NCBI GenBank assembly: GCA_017354895.1
Contig: CP071493.1
Span: forward strand, 3,906,001 to 3,970,000
Source: Podospora comata
Lineage: Eukaryota; Ascomycota; Sordariomycetes; Sordariales; Podosporaceae
Direction: 5' to 3'
Length of the DNA: 64,000 bases
Notes under the pieces: generated by a model
Databases searched by the model: none
What the model was told of the DNA's origin: nothing
Seen by the model: the letters and a program-made list of their open reading frames with translations, nothing else
Shown: positions 54,070 to 64,000 of the stretch, piece by piece
Layout of the letters: the number at the start of each line of letters is the position of its first letter
Numbering within the stretch: position 1 is the stretch's first letter
Program-made: the position numbers and the translations under genes

Positions 54070-56955
54070 ATGAATGGCCTCAATGCGCCACTGTCTCCTG
54101 TCTCTGTAGGCGGTAGCGAGTGGTCTTATCCCACCAACACCGACAAAAACACATATCCAAACAACCGCGGAGACATCACCACACCACCCGACTCGGCTGG
54201 TGCTGTCAGGGCGATGAATGGGAACTTCCCACCGGGGCCCAGGAGCGTCGGCGGTCCCTCCCCGCCTCCCTCTGTCGGCCGATCCAGTGCCGGCACCAAC
54301 CTATACGCAAGGAGTGAGAGTGGCAGAAGCCAAGTCGTGAGGGATGACTTGGGCGGCCATGAGATGGTGCTCGCTGAGCACTATGTCTCACTCAAGCGAT
54401 TTCTGTCAGCGACTTCGCGTGACGGCAACCCGAAGCCACCACCGAACAAGGCTCGCGACAAGCTGCAGCGCCTTACTGGGGTTCAGTTTCTCGAGCTCAG
54501 TACCGACGTCTTTGACGAGCTGAAGCGACGTGAGACAACAGCTCGTAGACCCCCCAATGCTCCTCCAGGATCCGGTCCACCTGATTATCTATTACCTGAG
54601 GACAACTTCCACCCCAAGCGAAACCAAGCGCGCCAAAAACTTTCGTCATTGGGCCCTCCACGCTTCCGCGATCTGGCCACCGATGTCTTTTGCGAACTGG
54701 AGAGGAGGTTCCCACGCTTTGCGGCTGGGGATATCCCCCGTGTTGGCAGCCCAGTATCAGTACGCGGAGGGCCCATCAGCCGGTCGCAAACACCGGTAAG
54801 CGGAATGAATGGCGGGTTCCCTCCTCGGGGTCAGAGCCGTAGACGCCCTTCAGAAGCCAGCTCAATACGAAGCGGACGAGGGATGCCTACTCCTCTCGGC
54901 AGCGGCTTCCCTATCCCACCCTCTCCAGGCCTGCCGCCGAATGGCAACTATGGACAGCCGATTGCGAAGCAGTTCCAGAACAACACCATTGTGCCTAACA
55001 AGAGCACCATGGTGGAGGAGGACGATGATGCCATCAGCCCCATGAGTCCCGATCCTGCCGGATCTGATGCCTATGGCATGAACAGGTCAATAGACCGTGA
55101 TAGCAAACGAAGTGCTGGCGCATCCGAGGTAGGCTCATTTTCACCCGAGGTTTTCGGGAAACAAACTAATCATGGTATGCAGACGGACAAGAAACTTCTT
55201 GAGGATTATGAGCAGCAAGTTAGGGATTTGCGTGAGAAACTGGACAGCATGGAGGATGCACTTAAGAAGAAGGATGACGACCTCATGAACGCTTTAGATG
55301 GGGAACGTTCCCGAGCCACGGCTTCTAATGCTGAGAAGAGGGAATGGGATGACGCCCGCGCCGAACTGGAGAATAAGCTTGCTCAAGTGGAGGAATTGAA
55401 CGAGTCGATGAAGAGGGAGCTGGACAGGACCAGGGACGAACACGATGAGGAAATTCGCCAACTTCGAGAACAGCTTGACGAAGCTCGCGCCGGCGCCAAC
55501 GCACAGTCAAACGGCATGGCTGACGAGGAATTAGAACGCGAGAACAGGGCTCTGCGTGCGGCGTTGGAGGAGCAAGAGCAGGTGACAGAGGAGGTTCGTC
55601 GTGAGGCCCAGGGGTTCCTGATGGAGATGCGCAATATTTCCCAGCAAAGCGGTGCCTCGTGGGAAAGGCAGTCGGAGCTGGAGAAGACGATCGAAATGTT
55701 GGAGAAGGAGGTCCGGGACTGGAGGAATCGCTACGCCCGCGCCAAAACTCAGCTGCGGGATCTACGTGGGTCTTCAGAGGGGATTCCAATGCAACAGGAC
55801 GCTGGGAAGTTTGTGCGCGAGAAGGGCTTCACGCAAGACGATGGGCTGGTCAAGGACGTCCATGTCACCAAGTTCCAGATCGCCATTGACGAGCTGTTGC
55901 AACGGGCGCGCGTGGATGACCCGGAGCGCGTGATTGACTCTATGAAGGCAGTTGTGGTAAGCGTCCGACGGATCACTAAGGATATCGACGAGTCGGCCCA
56001 GAACAACGTCGAGCTTGTGCAGCAAAACCAGAAGCTCAAGGCCCGAGTATCCCCCGCAGCCAACAATCTTATTACTGCCTCCAAGTCTTTTGCTAGCTCG
56101 GCTGGAATTGCGCCAGTGACTCTCCTCGATGCTGCTGCCTCTCACCTGGTCACGGCTGTTGTTGAGCTCCTCCGAGCTGTCAAGATTCGATCTACCCCGG
56201 ATGGTGAATTGGAAGATGATGATGACGACGGCACGGTTACTCCTGTTGAATCGACCAGCTTCTTTTCGCCACGAAGCAATGGGCAGAGCCAGGCCTCCCG
56301 AGCTGAGGATTCTCTTCAGCGCCCACCACCTTTCCGCGGCCTAGGCGCCGCCGGAAGCCGAGCCAGCATGGACTCGTCTGCGTACAGCCCGGTCAACTCA
56401 CCTCGTGAATCCTACACCAACGGACAGATGGCCAACGGATCCATGACAAACGGCAACGGAGGCGGCCACGGCAACCTGAACAAGGCTGTGAACGGAAATG
56501 CCAACGGCATGTACAACAACGCACGCCAGCAGCGCGACACTCGGGCGGAGGACCTCAAGATCTACCTCGAAGACCAGACGGCGGTGCTCGTGCAGACGAT
56601 CCAGGACCTTGTGCAGCTGATACGCAACGACGCGGACATTAGCCAGGTCACGGAGGAGATCAACACGATTGTGGATGTTGTCGGCCAGGTCGTGTCCGAG
56701 ACGGAGTCGACTGGTGGCAATGGTGTCGAGCTTGTCAGGCGTCTTTCTGCCTGCCGGGAGCGGCTGATGGAGGCGGGCAAGCGCGGTTTGGATCTTGCGG
56801 CTGCGGGCAACGATAGTGCCAGTCGGGAGTGGAGGATGTGGACGCAGACATTGCCGCCGATTGCGTTTGAGATTGCGAGGGAGACGAAGGAGCTGGTACA
56901 GAGGGTTGATCAGTTGGTGATGGATGATGGCGGGGATGCCGATGATTTTGCATGA
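54070..56955 (+). CDS. SPA2: Polarisome scaffold SPA2
   Basis: This scaffold of the polarisome and Spitzenkoerper recruits formin and MAP kinase components to the hyphal tip. One long frame gives 961 aa and starts MNGLNAPLSPVSVGGSEW. Two Spa2 homology (GIT) repeats sit at about residues 126-155 (NKARDKLQRLTGVQFLELSTDVFDELKRR) and 187-219 (NQARQKLSSLGPPRFRDLATDVFCELERRF). A coiled coil follows at about 373-570. A conserved region starting near residue 595 (KFQIAIDELLQRARVDDPERV) and a C-terminal helical domain (DLKIYLEDQTAVLVQTIQDLVQLIR...) complete the expected order. A 54-nt segment at 55129-55182 has GTAGGC, an ACTAAT branch-like site and GCAG and keeps the frame, so it could be an intron or an optional one. 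Confidence 0.93.
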   Translation: MNGLNAPLSPVSVGGSEWSYPTNTDKNTYPNNRGDITTPPDSAGAVRAMNGNFPPGPRSVGGPSPPPSVGRSSAGTNLYARSESGRSQVVRDDLGGHEMVLAEHYVSLKRFLSATSRDGNPKPPPNKARDKLQRLTGVQFLELSTDVFDELKRRETTARRPPNAPPGSGPPDYLLPEDNFHPKRNQARQKLSSLGPPRFRDLATDVFCELERRFPRFAAGDIPRVGSPVSVRGGPISRSQTPVSGMNGGFPPRGQSRRRPSEASSIRSGRGMPTPLGSGFPIPPSPGLPPNGNYGQPIAKQFQNNTIVPNKSTMVEEDDDAISPMSPDPAGSDAYGMNRSIDRDSKRSAGASEVGSFSPEVFGKQTNHGMQTDKKLLEDYEQQVRDLREKLDSMEDALKKKDDDLMNALDGERSRATASNAEKREWDDARAELENKLAQVEELNESMKRELDRTRDEHDEEIRQLREQLDEARAGANAQSNGMADEELERENRALRAALEEQEQVTEEVRREAQGFLMEMRNISQQSGASWERQSELEKTIEMLEKEVRDWRNRYARAKTQLRDLRGSSEGIPMQQDAGKFVREKGFTQDDGLVKDVHVTKFQIAIDELLQRARVDDPERVIDSMKAVVVSVRRITKDIDESAQNNVELVQQNQKLKARVSPAANNLITASKSFASSAGIAPVTLLDAAASHLVTAVVELLRAVKIRSTPDGELEDDDDDGTVTPVESTSFFSPRSNGQSQASRAEDSLQRPPPFRGLGAAGSRASMDSSAYSPVNSPRESYTNGQMANGSMTNGNGGGHGNLNKAVNGNANGMYNNARQQRDTRAEDLKIYLEDQTAVLVQTIQDLVQLIRNDADISQVTEEINTIVDVVGQVVSETESTGGNGVELVRRLSACRERLMEAGKRGLDLAAAGNDSASREWRMWTQTLPPIAFEIARETKELVQRVDQLVMDDGGDADDFA

Positions 56956-58880
56956 AGGACGACAACTTGGATTATACTATTGCTCTAATGATGATGCGAG
57001 ACTTGGGGGGTTTTTTGAGGAAAAAGATGGATGGATGATAGATACCTGATTCGATTCGAGACTTGGGGAGAGGGGGAAGGGGTTGAGAAACTTATTCGAC
57101 ATGAGCATTGCTTACGCTTCGATTTTATTTTTCTCGAACAGAAGAACAGTTCTTGTTTATTATAGGCTTTTATAGCCTTTTTTTTCTTTTTTTGCTTTGA
57201 TACCCATCATAGCTGCTTGTTTTTTTTTCTCTTTGGGGAGGAGGGGGGTGTCTTTTTTTCTTCTTTGACTTTGACTGTTCAGGCTTGTTGTCTTTTTTTT
57301 CGGTTTCTTGCATCAGCCAGTTTTTATTTTATTTTCCAGAGTTTGATGGGAGAGGGGAGGGGGAAGGTTCTGTATATAGATGGGATGGATTGGTGTGGTT
57401 GGGGGGAGAAAGAGAAAAGGGGGGTCATATGTTTTTGATGATTGAGAGGGAGAGGAAGTTTTGTATTCTTGTTGTTATCATCCGTATGGGGAGCATGGAT
57501 TGATTAATGGAAGATTTTAACTGAGAAGGAGTCGTGGTGGTGGTGTGTATAAATGTTTTTCTTGCTGTTTTGCTTGCTGAGGTTTGTTTTGGTTTGGTGA
57601 TGATGGGGAGGGGAAGAAGAGAGGACGGGAAGGGGGGGCAGTACTGTATGACCAGCTGTATGCTAGTTGCTGGTTAGAGGATGATTACAAGTAGGATTTA
57701 TGTATGCTGGAGCGAGAAATAAAGATGGACTACTGCTGCACCGATTCGACTGAGGGTTGTGGTGTGTGATGTGAGTGCTTGCATCTCGATGTGTATTAAG
57801 TGGCGGGTTGGGATGGAGGTTGTACAGAGGAATGGTGTCTTTAATCCAATGGGTAGAAATGCCAGGCCGATATTCAAGTCACACGTAGGTAGGTAGACAT
57901 CTCGATCAGGTCAAGATGCCGAACCCAGTTTCGATATTTCATCAGACTTTTCGGGATCGCGGCAAGTAGGGCACAAGCGCTGGGCATGGGGAATGATTTC
58001 TTGTGCCGCCGCCTGGGGCTGCACAGACGGCATTGAAGAGGTGAGCCAATAGTGGGATGGCAAGGGGGGGGGATTTTTGACAACTCATTTAGACTGCCTG
58101 GTTTGGTCTTGGTGGTGAGGTGCCGGGGGGCTAGGCCTCTTCTGGGGGGCGGTCACAGCCTTGTCTTGATTTTGGGACACTTCTTCTTTCTCCAGATCTC
58201 AACGGCACATAGAATTTTGATGGTATATACCTAAGGTAACTCTCAATATCTAAAAACACGAACTTGGTTTAACTATATGGTCAACACTAGGTACCCTTGG
58301 TGAGTGCAAATGATTCTCGATCGAAATGATGCCTTTGGGTTTAGCTATCATGATGTGTTGTGGTGGTCGAGTGGTTCTCAGCCCAACTTTCAGCTTAGCG
58401 CTTCAGCCGCATCCAAGGGTCCAACTGCAGGTCGTGATGGTGTCGACGAATCACCGTTTTTCCGAGTTCCTGGGCGCAGCGAGACAAGCAGAGACAAGTC
58501 AATGCTCTGGGGTGGCACTTTGAATAGCTTGGTATTTGAAGTCACTGCCACGAACCATGCAAGCATTGCAGCACGCCCCTCCCTATCAGCGAAAAGACAA
58601 GGGTTCAGTTTTGCTTTTTTTTTTGTAGAATGGGGTTGACCGCATTTCTTGATTTGGTGACTAAATATTGGTGTAGCCTTGCGCCTTTGGGCTGGTCAAC
58701 TGGGTAAGACAAGAGTAAGGTTTACGCGTGCGGGTTGTGATGTAAAAAGCCCCCGATCCGTTCGTCAGAGGCGTTTTTTATCTCTTTGGCTCTCATCTTT
58801 TATTTTCATCAGGTTTGCAGTCTTTTAACGACGGAAAAAACCGGCAAGTGTGCAAGACAACAAACAAGCAGGCAGACAAG
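56956..58880. other. Intergenic 1.9 kb
   Basis: This is the SPA2 3' region followed by the promoter of the MARVEL-protein gene. The plus strand is strikingly T- and G-rich from 57000 to 57700, with many GGGGAGG and T-run patches. Open frames of 60-111 codons have no motif. Confidence 0.45.
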
Positions 58881-59775
58881 ATGTCGACCGCCCTCCGCAA
58901 ACCCGGCCGCGAGCACTTCCCCATTTATCCCAAGGGGTTTATTGTCTTGAGGATCCTCCAGCTGGTGGTCGCGGTGATTGTTCTGGGGTTGGTGGCGTAT
59001 AGTATTCACTTTTTGGCTTGGGATGGGAATGCGTTCATGCTGGCTGTGGTATGTTTCTTCACCCCCTCATCTTTATCTTCTATTTCCATCTCGTGTTATG
59101 TCGGGAGTGGGACTAACATCTTTGGGCAGGCCATCATGACAATCCTCACCTCCATCTACCACCTCGTCGCCTGGTTCGGCGCCCCAGAAGCCTTCAACTA
59201 CTGGGCCGTCCTCGCACTGGACATCCTCCTCATTGTGATGTGGCTGGCTTCCTTCTCAGTCGTGGCGGCGCATATCGCTCCTTGGATGCAGTATTATGGT
59301 AGTTACCTCTATCTTACCTCGACATATGAGCAGGCTTGGTGGACTGGGTTGGCGGCTGCTAGTGGGATGGGTGGGCTTAACTTGTCAGTCTTTTTTTCTA
59401 ACCCCCCGCCATGGTTTGTATGCTAATGGAAACAGTGCCCTTCATGTTATTTCGTTGATCATCCACTCGATCAGACTCCATAGACACCGCAAGGAAGGCG
59501 GGCACTCCCAGGCGGGTGTGCCTTTTGGTCCTAAGCCTACTGTTGGAACGGTGCAAGTTCCTCAGGGGCAGCAGCAACAGCAGCAGCCGGTGGTGTACCA
59601 GCAGGTTCCTCAGCAGCAGTTCCAGCAACAGTTCCAGCAGCAGCCGCCTGTTTATCAGCAACCGCAGCAGCAGGTTCATCAGCAGCAACCGGCGACTCAG
59701 GAGAAACAAGTGTATTCTCCGCAGCCTCAGCAGCCTGTGCCGGTGCCGCAGGGGCAGTTTTATCAGCAGCAGTGA
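58881..59775 (+). CDS. MARVEL-type four-helix membrane protein with glutamine-rich tail
   Basis: The exons 58881-59048, 59130-59383 and 59436-59775 give 253 aa. The introns start GTATGT and GTCAGT and end GGGCAG and AACAG, with a GACTAAC branch in the first. Four hydrophobic helices occupy about residues 18-40, 50-75, 80-108 and 125-152 (GFIVLRILQLVVAVIVLGL; ...TILTSIYHLVAWF; YWAVLALDILLIVMWLASF; GLNFALHVISLIIHSI), the layout of MARVEL-domain proteins in membrane subdomains such as eisosomes or vesicles. The C-terminal cytosolic tail of about 100 residues is rich in Gln with Pro and Val (CAG repeats at 59565-59760). The exact function is unknown. The use of a GTCAGT donor is less common but gives the only join that keeps the fourth helix. 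Confidence 0.85.
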
Positions 59776-62388
59776 GGGTTTGCAATGTGAATGACAGGCT
59801 GATGATGTGATGGATTGGGGTTGAGTTAGAGGCAAGGTGTTGGTGTTTGGTTCCTTGTGTGGCAGGGTAATGTTGATTGATGATGGATACTCAACGATGG
59901 ATATCATGATGTATAGGTATACCCGGGTGTTTTCGTTTCTATTAGGGCATCATGTACGTCGTCAGAATACCGGAGTAATATATTGGGCTGTATATATCAT
60001 CAACAAAAGACTGGAAATGCGTATGGTTTATAGTCAAATCAGCGGGCAGTTTGGATTTTGCTTTAGAAAGCCGAGCAATCAAGGCTCTCCAAGATGAGCA
60101 AGGAGCAAGAATACCAATCTAACGCATCCGAAGATATTGAGATGGACGAGGATCCGCGGTTCCTGACAGAACAGCCTTGTCTCCAAGGCGAGAAGAACCC
60201 AGAACACCCTGGTGGCCGGGCTCGGAAGCGTTGCTGCGTTGGTCGGCTGCGTTCTTCCCACTCCCGGTTGGCCCTGGCAGAGGGCTTCTTAAAGGACTGA
60301 ATGTAAACGTAGGTGGGAGAAGAGAGCTAAAGAAAAAAGATGGGGTTTTCAGGTGGCGGTTGTAGTGAGTTGGAGGTTTTAGAAGGGGACAGATGCGGAT
60401 GTGACAATTGAAACTGGATACTAAAACATCATGAAGACGAATGTCCAAATGGTGTACCTGACTTGAGGACTCGTTAACTCTGGGTAGAGTCACTATCTGG
60501 ATGACGTTAGGACTTCGCACCCCGTTCTGACAAAACTTTATCAGCAGTGGCAAGACAAAGAGCTTTGCGATATGAAATGAAATGGCGAATAACTTGCTTG
60601 CGCGGGATTCTGGACGGTCTTCTTCATTTGACACCTGGTAAAACAAACCCAAATGCTATAATATGGCCTTTTCAAATGTTGAAAGTAAACCACTGCTAAG
60701 TCCCAACATCCCAATAAATTCTGGGAAAACTGGGTCATCACCAGGGACCCTATCACATCCTCACTGTCTGTGCCGACATCACGTCATGGGAGTTTACATT
60801 GGTCATGAGAAGGATGGGAGACAACCATCAGTCAGGCATACAATCAGCCATAATATATTCAACACCATCGACCATCATATAGTCAACAGATTAAAGTCCC
60901 ACACGAGATCAATGGCCATTTCTGGGCCTTGGTGCTTATTTCCTACCTCTGTTTTCATGCCGAGACGTTGCGTTTGAAAGCATCACCAATGCCGTGATGT
61001 GAGCTGAAGCGTCTTGGAGTGCCTTTTTCACCCACAACATGCCAGAAAGCTCGGAGAAGTAATAATAAAACGAGAGATTTTGTCAAGATACCATTCTCAG
61101 AATGACCTACTGAGTGTCCTGCCAATTTGAGAGACGCCCTTGAGCTTTAAAGTCGAAGAGATCGCCAATATCCTGCACCCATTTTGATGCCTTTTCGACA
61201 TGGCTCAGTCACAGCAGTCGCGGTGGTAGTCTACACGATACGGGATTTTCATCAAGCTGCGTTTCTCTCACACTGCAAACAAGGCCGCGAGTGCTTGGGA
61301 ACAGTGAAAAACCGCCATCAAAACAGTTCCGACGACCCAACAGGCCAGAAATCAATCTCTGCTTAGACCCAATTGCTGAGCCCTACGATTGAAGGAGAAC
61401 AGAAGAAATCATGATACCCCACGATCTCCTCAATATTCCCGAACTGCAACTTTCCAGGTCATTTTTCGCGCGGCTTGACATCGTACACAAGGAATTATCA
61501 CCAAACTCACCCTCTGCAACTTCACCACCCACTTAGCTCACCGACCCCCCAATCCCCCATAAAAATTTCGCTGCCCTCCTGCCCGAGCTGCCTCACCGTC
61601 TTGAAGGCTCACATCACAGTCCCTCCCACCCTCTGCCACTCTCAACACCCGTTGCCCCCACAACCAAAAGTGGGTCCTCCCCGTTCCTTCCCAACTGCGC
61701 ACACTTTCGCTCCTTCCCTCACTGCAATTGACGCGCAAGTTTCTCCAGGCAGCAGGCTATAAAGGTCCTTGTGCCTTCCATTTATATCGGTGTTCAGCTC
61801 AATGTGAGTCAGGTGGTTGGGTGCCTGATGGTGGTGGGAAAGGCGGGTGCAATGTTTACGTTGGTGGAGTACGAGATAGGGGATGCCAAGACTTGACGTT
61901 AGACCTGGGTTTTGCCGATGATAGGAGACGTCGGGTGATGTGCGAGGCTGTAGCTTCATGAGGCTGGGGATGTCTAGAGGTGTTGTTTTGGATCTGATTG
62001 GGTTGTGTTTTTTCAGGGAGGTTTGTAGGGTATTGGGTGTGCTTTATTGCTTGAGATATCATGTTCAGGATGGCTCTGCGATGTTGAGGCTCCCTAAGTC
62101 AAGCATGAGATCTGGAAATTGTCAGATGAATATCGAATTGAAGATAGCATGAAGGCTGGGTAGTGGTCCAAGAGTGTGCTTGAGTTGGCTTTGCCAGGCA
62201 ATCTTCCGTGTGTTCTTGTTTGGTGACAATGATTGTGGGCGTTTGCAGAGATACCTTTGATCAAGACAGCAGCGTTTTAAATAGGAGAACAAGGTATTTA
62301 AATACAAAGAAAAGAGTCAATATCCTGGCATCGTGTGGACTTTTTGATCCAACATCTGTCTATATACTACATCATCACTGAAAAGAAA
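59776..62388. other. Intergenic 2.6 kb
   Basis: Apart from the doubtful short frame at 60094-60300, no gene is supported. The region is A/T-richer than the coding parts around 60380-61100. No RNA gene or transposon signature was found. Confidence 0.4.
60094..60300 (+). CDS. Short acidic-start frame, doubtful
   Basis: This 68-codon frame opens with a true ATG and an acidic, plausible N-terminus (SEDIEMDEDPRFLTEQ). It then turns into an Arg/Cys-rich stretch and stops. The start resembles the cytosolic N-termini of some fungal single-pass membrane proteins, but no membrane segment follows. It may be the remnant of a first exon or chance. Confidence 0.2.
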   Translation: MSKEQEYQSNASEDIEMDEDPRFLTEQPCLQGEKNPEHPGGRARKRCCVGRLRSSHSRLALAEGFLKD

Positions 62389-62721
62389 ATGCCCGTTGAT
62401 CTGTCTGTTGGAACAGATGCTGAAGACCCTTATGGCCTTCATCTACCTGATATCATGTTGTTTTCAACCTCCATCTTGCCTCCGATATTGTCAGAAACTC
62501 ATATGTTTGAAATGATCCCATCGCTACCCCAAGTTCAGACCCTAAAAGCGACCACCAAACCCTCTGTTCGTACCTTGATCGACAACATCATCGTCCCAGC
62601 TTGGGAAGGAGCAACAGCCCATTGTTATCGTTCTGCCCCAGTGAATAGGAAAATTCTGCCCACCGCCCTGCCTGACCCTCCGCTACCTGGTTCGTTCATC
62701 TGCTCTCCCAAATTCCCGTGA
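62389..62721 (+). CDS. Hypothetical frame of 110 codons, doubtful
   Basis: An ATG at 62389 opens 110 codons with an even composition but no motif, signal peptide or splice evidence. It lies upstream of the multi-helix membrane protein and may be part of its leader. Confidence 0.25.
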   Translation: MPVDLSVGTDAEDPYGLHLPDIMLFSTSILPPILSETHMFEMIPSLPQVQTLKATTKPSVRTLIDNIIVPAWEGATAHCYRSAPVNRKILPTALPDPPLPGSFICSPKFP

Positions 62722-63036
62722 ACCTTTGCCTCTCTTCTTTTTTTACTCAGTACGACTGATCGCCACGCTTGTAGGTGCCCCCATTCCCGCCCTCTCACGG
62801 CATTTATGCTTCTTCTCTTTCGTTTGCTAACGATATTTTCAATAGTACCAGCAATTCGCCATCCGTCAAGCGAGGTGGGTTTTTTTTTTGATCTTTGTTT
62901 TTCTTTCGACTTTTTTCAACTTTGGCTGACCATCTTCGACAGTACCCAAGCAACGAATTTTCGTCCCCGCTTTGTAGGTTTTCGTCTTTGTGTCCCACGA
63001 CTTCATAACCGGTTTGTTAACGATTATACAGACAAG
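62722..63036. other. Leader of the right-edge membrane protein gene
   Basis: This 315-base stretch is T-rich (T10 at 62881-62890) and leads to the ATG at 63037. No separate gene is supported; a 113-codon frame from 62806 runs into the first exon in the same frame and is best read as leader. Confidence 0.4.
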
Positions 63037-64000
63037 ATGTACACCATCACCACCTTCGCCGCAGTTGCCTTCGGGATTCTTGCCCAGCTCGCCGCCCTCG
63101 CGGTGGTTGTCTGCTCCCTCGGCTTCGCAGGTATGTTGCGTTCTTAGTCATTAGATTTCGAGCGTCTGTTAACGAATGTGACAGTCCAAACTGCAAGCCC
63201 GACCGCCGCCCTCGCCGGGTTGGCTTTCCTTGTGTTGTTCTTCTCTCTGGTCTTCCCTCGCCTCCGAAAGGAGTACTTTGCAGCCATTGCTTCTGCGGTG
63301 CTGGGCGGACTCCTGGCCCACTTTAACGGGTCTGCGAGCTTCTCGTCTGGTGCCTTCACCACGGCACTGGCTGTATTTGTGCTTTCTCTTGTGTGCAAGC
63401 ACTTCCCGGGATGCTTCAATGTCCTGTGGAGGTACGTCGTTGCCGCGGTGTGTTGCCTGGCCCCTGTCTTTTCTCCCTCGTGGAGGGCTTTCCTCGGAAA
63501 GTCGCGGGGGGCTTGCAGGAATTTCCCTGAGTTGATTGAGAACGTTGTTCTCATGATTCCGCTGGGTCACATCACCCTCCGCGAGTTACTCAACGAGGTG
63601 GCGCGGCGTCACGTTCGAGAGTTGAGATTTGCCGAGCAATGCGTCACCCTTGGGAAAGTTCTCGACAGCTCTCAAGCCGCTGTTGATGAGTTCCGCCGTG
63701 TTCACCCGAACAGGAGGCTTTCCCATTGTGTGTGCAGATTCATCACGGAGCAGATCCCCCTTGCCGAGATGGAAGACGGTCTTTTTGAGTTGAGTCGTTT
63801 CTCTACCCGGGAACGGCTCCTCTTCCTCGCCGGTTTCTTAGGTTCTTTGCTGGAGACTGAGTTTGCTCGGTTGAAGGCCGCCTGTGAGAAACTGGATGAG
63901 GTGATTAACAAACGGCAGCAGTACATTGCTTCTACCATCCAGATCCAAAAGATTGTCGTCAAAGAGACAGCGGCATACCCTATTGTCAAGATCCCGGCTG
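63037..64000 (+). CDS. Multi-helix membrane protein of unknown function (3' end outside window)
   Basis: Exon 1 is 63037-63130 and exon 2 runs from 63185 to the window edge (303 residues so far, no stop). The intron 63131-63184 starts GTATGT and ends GACAG. At least five hydrophobic segments occur: about residues 6-30 (FAAVAFGILAQLAALAVVV), 41-57 (AGLAFLVLFFSLVF), 63-78, 88-105 and 115-130. A hydrophilic, partly helical domain follows (RELLNEVARRHVRELRF...LLETEFARLKAACEKL). I do not recognise the family. The start is chosen because it is the ATG directly before the first helix, in an AAGATG context. A small five-helix membrane domain followed by a long charged region could be a receptor-like or channel-like protein, but this is open. 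Confidence 0.7.

Noticed and set aside
58345-58420. tRNA-Ser-like string (GGTGGTCGAGTGGTTCTC)
   Set aside because: No acceptor-stem pairing and no TTCGANTCC T-arm at the right distance.
59300-59334. GTAGTT...AGCAG as an additional intron in the MARVEL gene
   Set aside because: It would be only 35 nt, too short for a fungal intron, and the residues fit between the helices.
59296-59775. Alternative 159-codon frame as a separate gene
   Set aside because: It is the third exon of the MARVEL protein read with an upstream non-ATG start.

Overview
The window is chromosomal DNA of a filamentous ascomycete, most likely a sordariomycete of the Sordariales type. The evidence is the set of fungal genes (trifunctional HIS4, lysophospholipase, Zn2Cys6 regulator, SPA2, DUF3176), many short introns (46-183 nt) with GTANGT-like donors and CTAAC/CTGAC branch sites, and single 5S rRNA genes dispersed among protein genes rather than in the rDNA array. 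I see no transposon, CRISPR array, phage element or convincing tRNA. The species cannot be named from the sequence alone.

Layout. 1-12 kb: C-terminal part of a GH47 alpha-mannosidase, a Maf-type nucleotide pyrophosphatase, a GPI-type phospholipase B, the trifunctional histidine enzyme, and the TFIID/SAGA subunit TAF9, which is divergent from HIS4. 12-22 kb: the lipin-type phosphatidate phosphatase (minus) and a large membrane-anchored fibronectin-III/coiled-coil protein (plus), separated by a 2.7 kb divergent intergenic region. 22-27 kb: CMC1-like cytochrome oxidase assembly factor, a cysteine-rich small secreted protein, a truncated inverted relative of it with a perfect repeat in its signal peptide, a 5S rRNA relic, an intact 5S rRNA gene, and a peroxisomal-type D-amino-acid oxidase. 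27-37 kb: a Cys/His-cluster plus caspase-like protein, a 3.7 kb block without genes, and a DUF3176 membrane protein. 39-46.8 kb: a vacuolar-type zinc transporter, a second 5S rRNA gene, a Zn2Cys6 regulator, and NADH-cytochrome b5 reductase MCR1. 47.9-59.8 kb: an NBP2-like SH3 protein, the SSU72 CTD phosphatase, the polarisome scaffold SPA2, and a MARVEL-type four-helix membrane protein. The right edge cuts an unrecognised multi-helix membrane protein.

How the genes relate. This is ordinary euchromatin with mixed housekeeping functions and no operon or evident biosynthetic cluster. Lipid metabolism is represented twice (phospholipase B, phosphatidate phosphatase), mitochondrial redox/assembly twice (CMC1, MCR1), transcription three times (TAF9, SSU72, Zn2Cys6) and polarity/stress signalling twice (SPA2, NBP2).

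The features most worth following up are the caspase-like protein, the truncated secreted-protein relative with its seven-unit signal-peptide repeat, the two almost identical dispersed 5S genes with a TATA element near -29, several stop-free introns whose length is a multiple of three, and a recurring change from C-rich to G-rich coding strand inside exons that appears to restart after introns. Exon boundaries below were placed by reading splice signals and protein continuity, not by RNA evidence.
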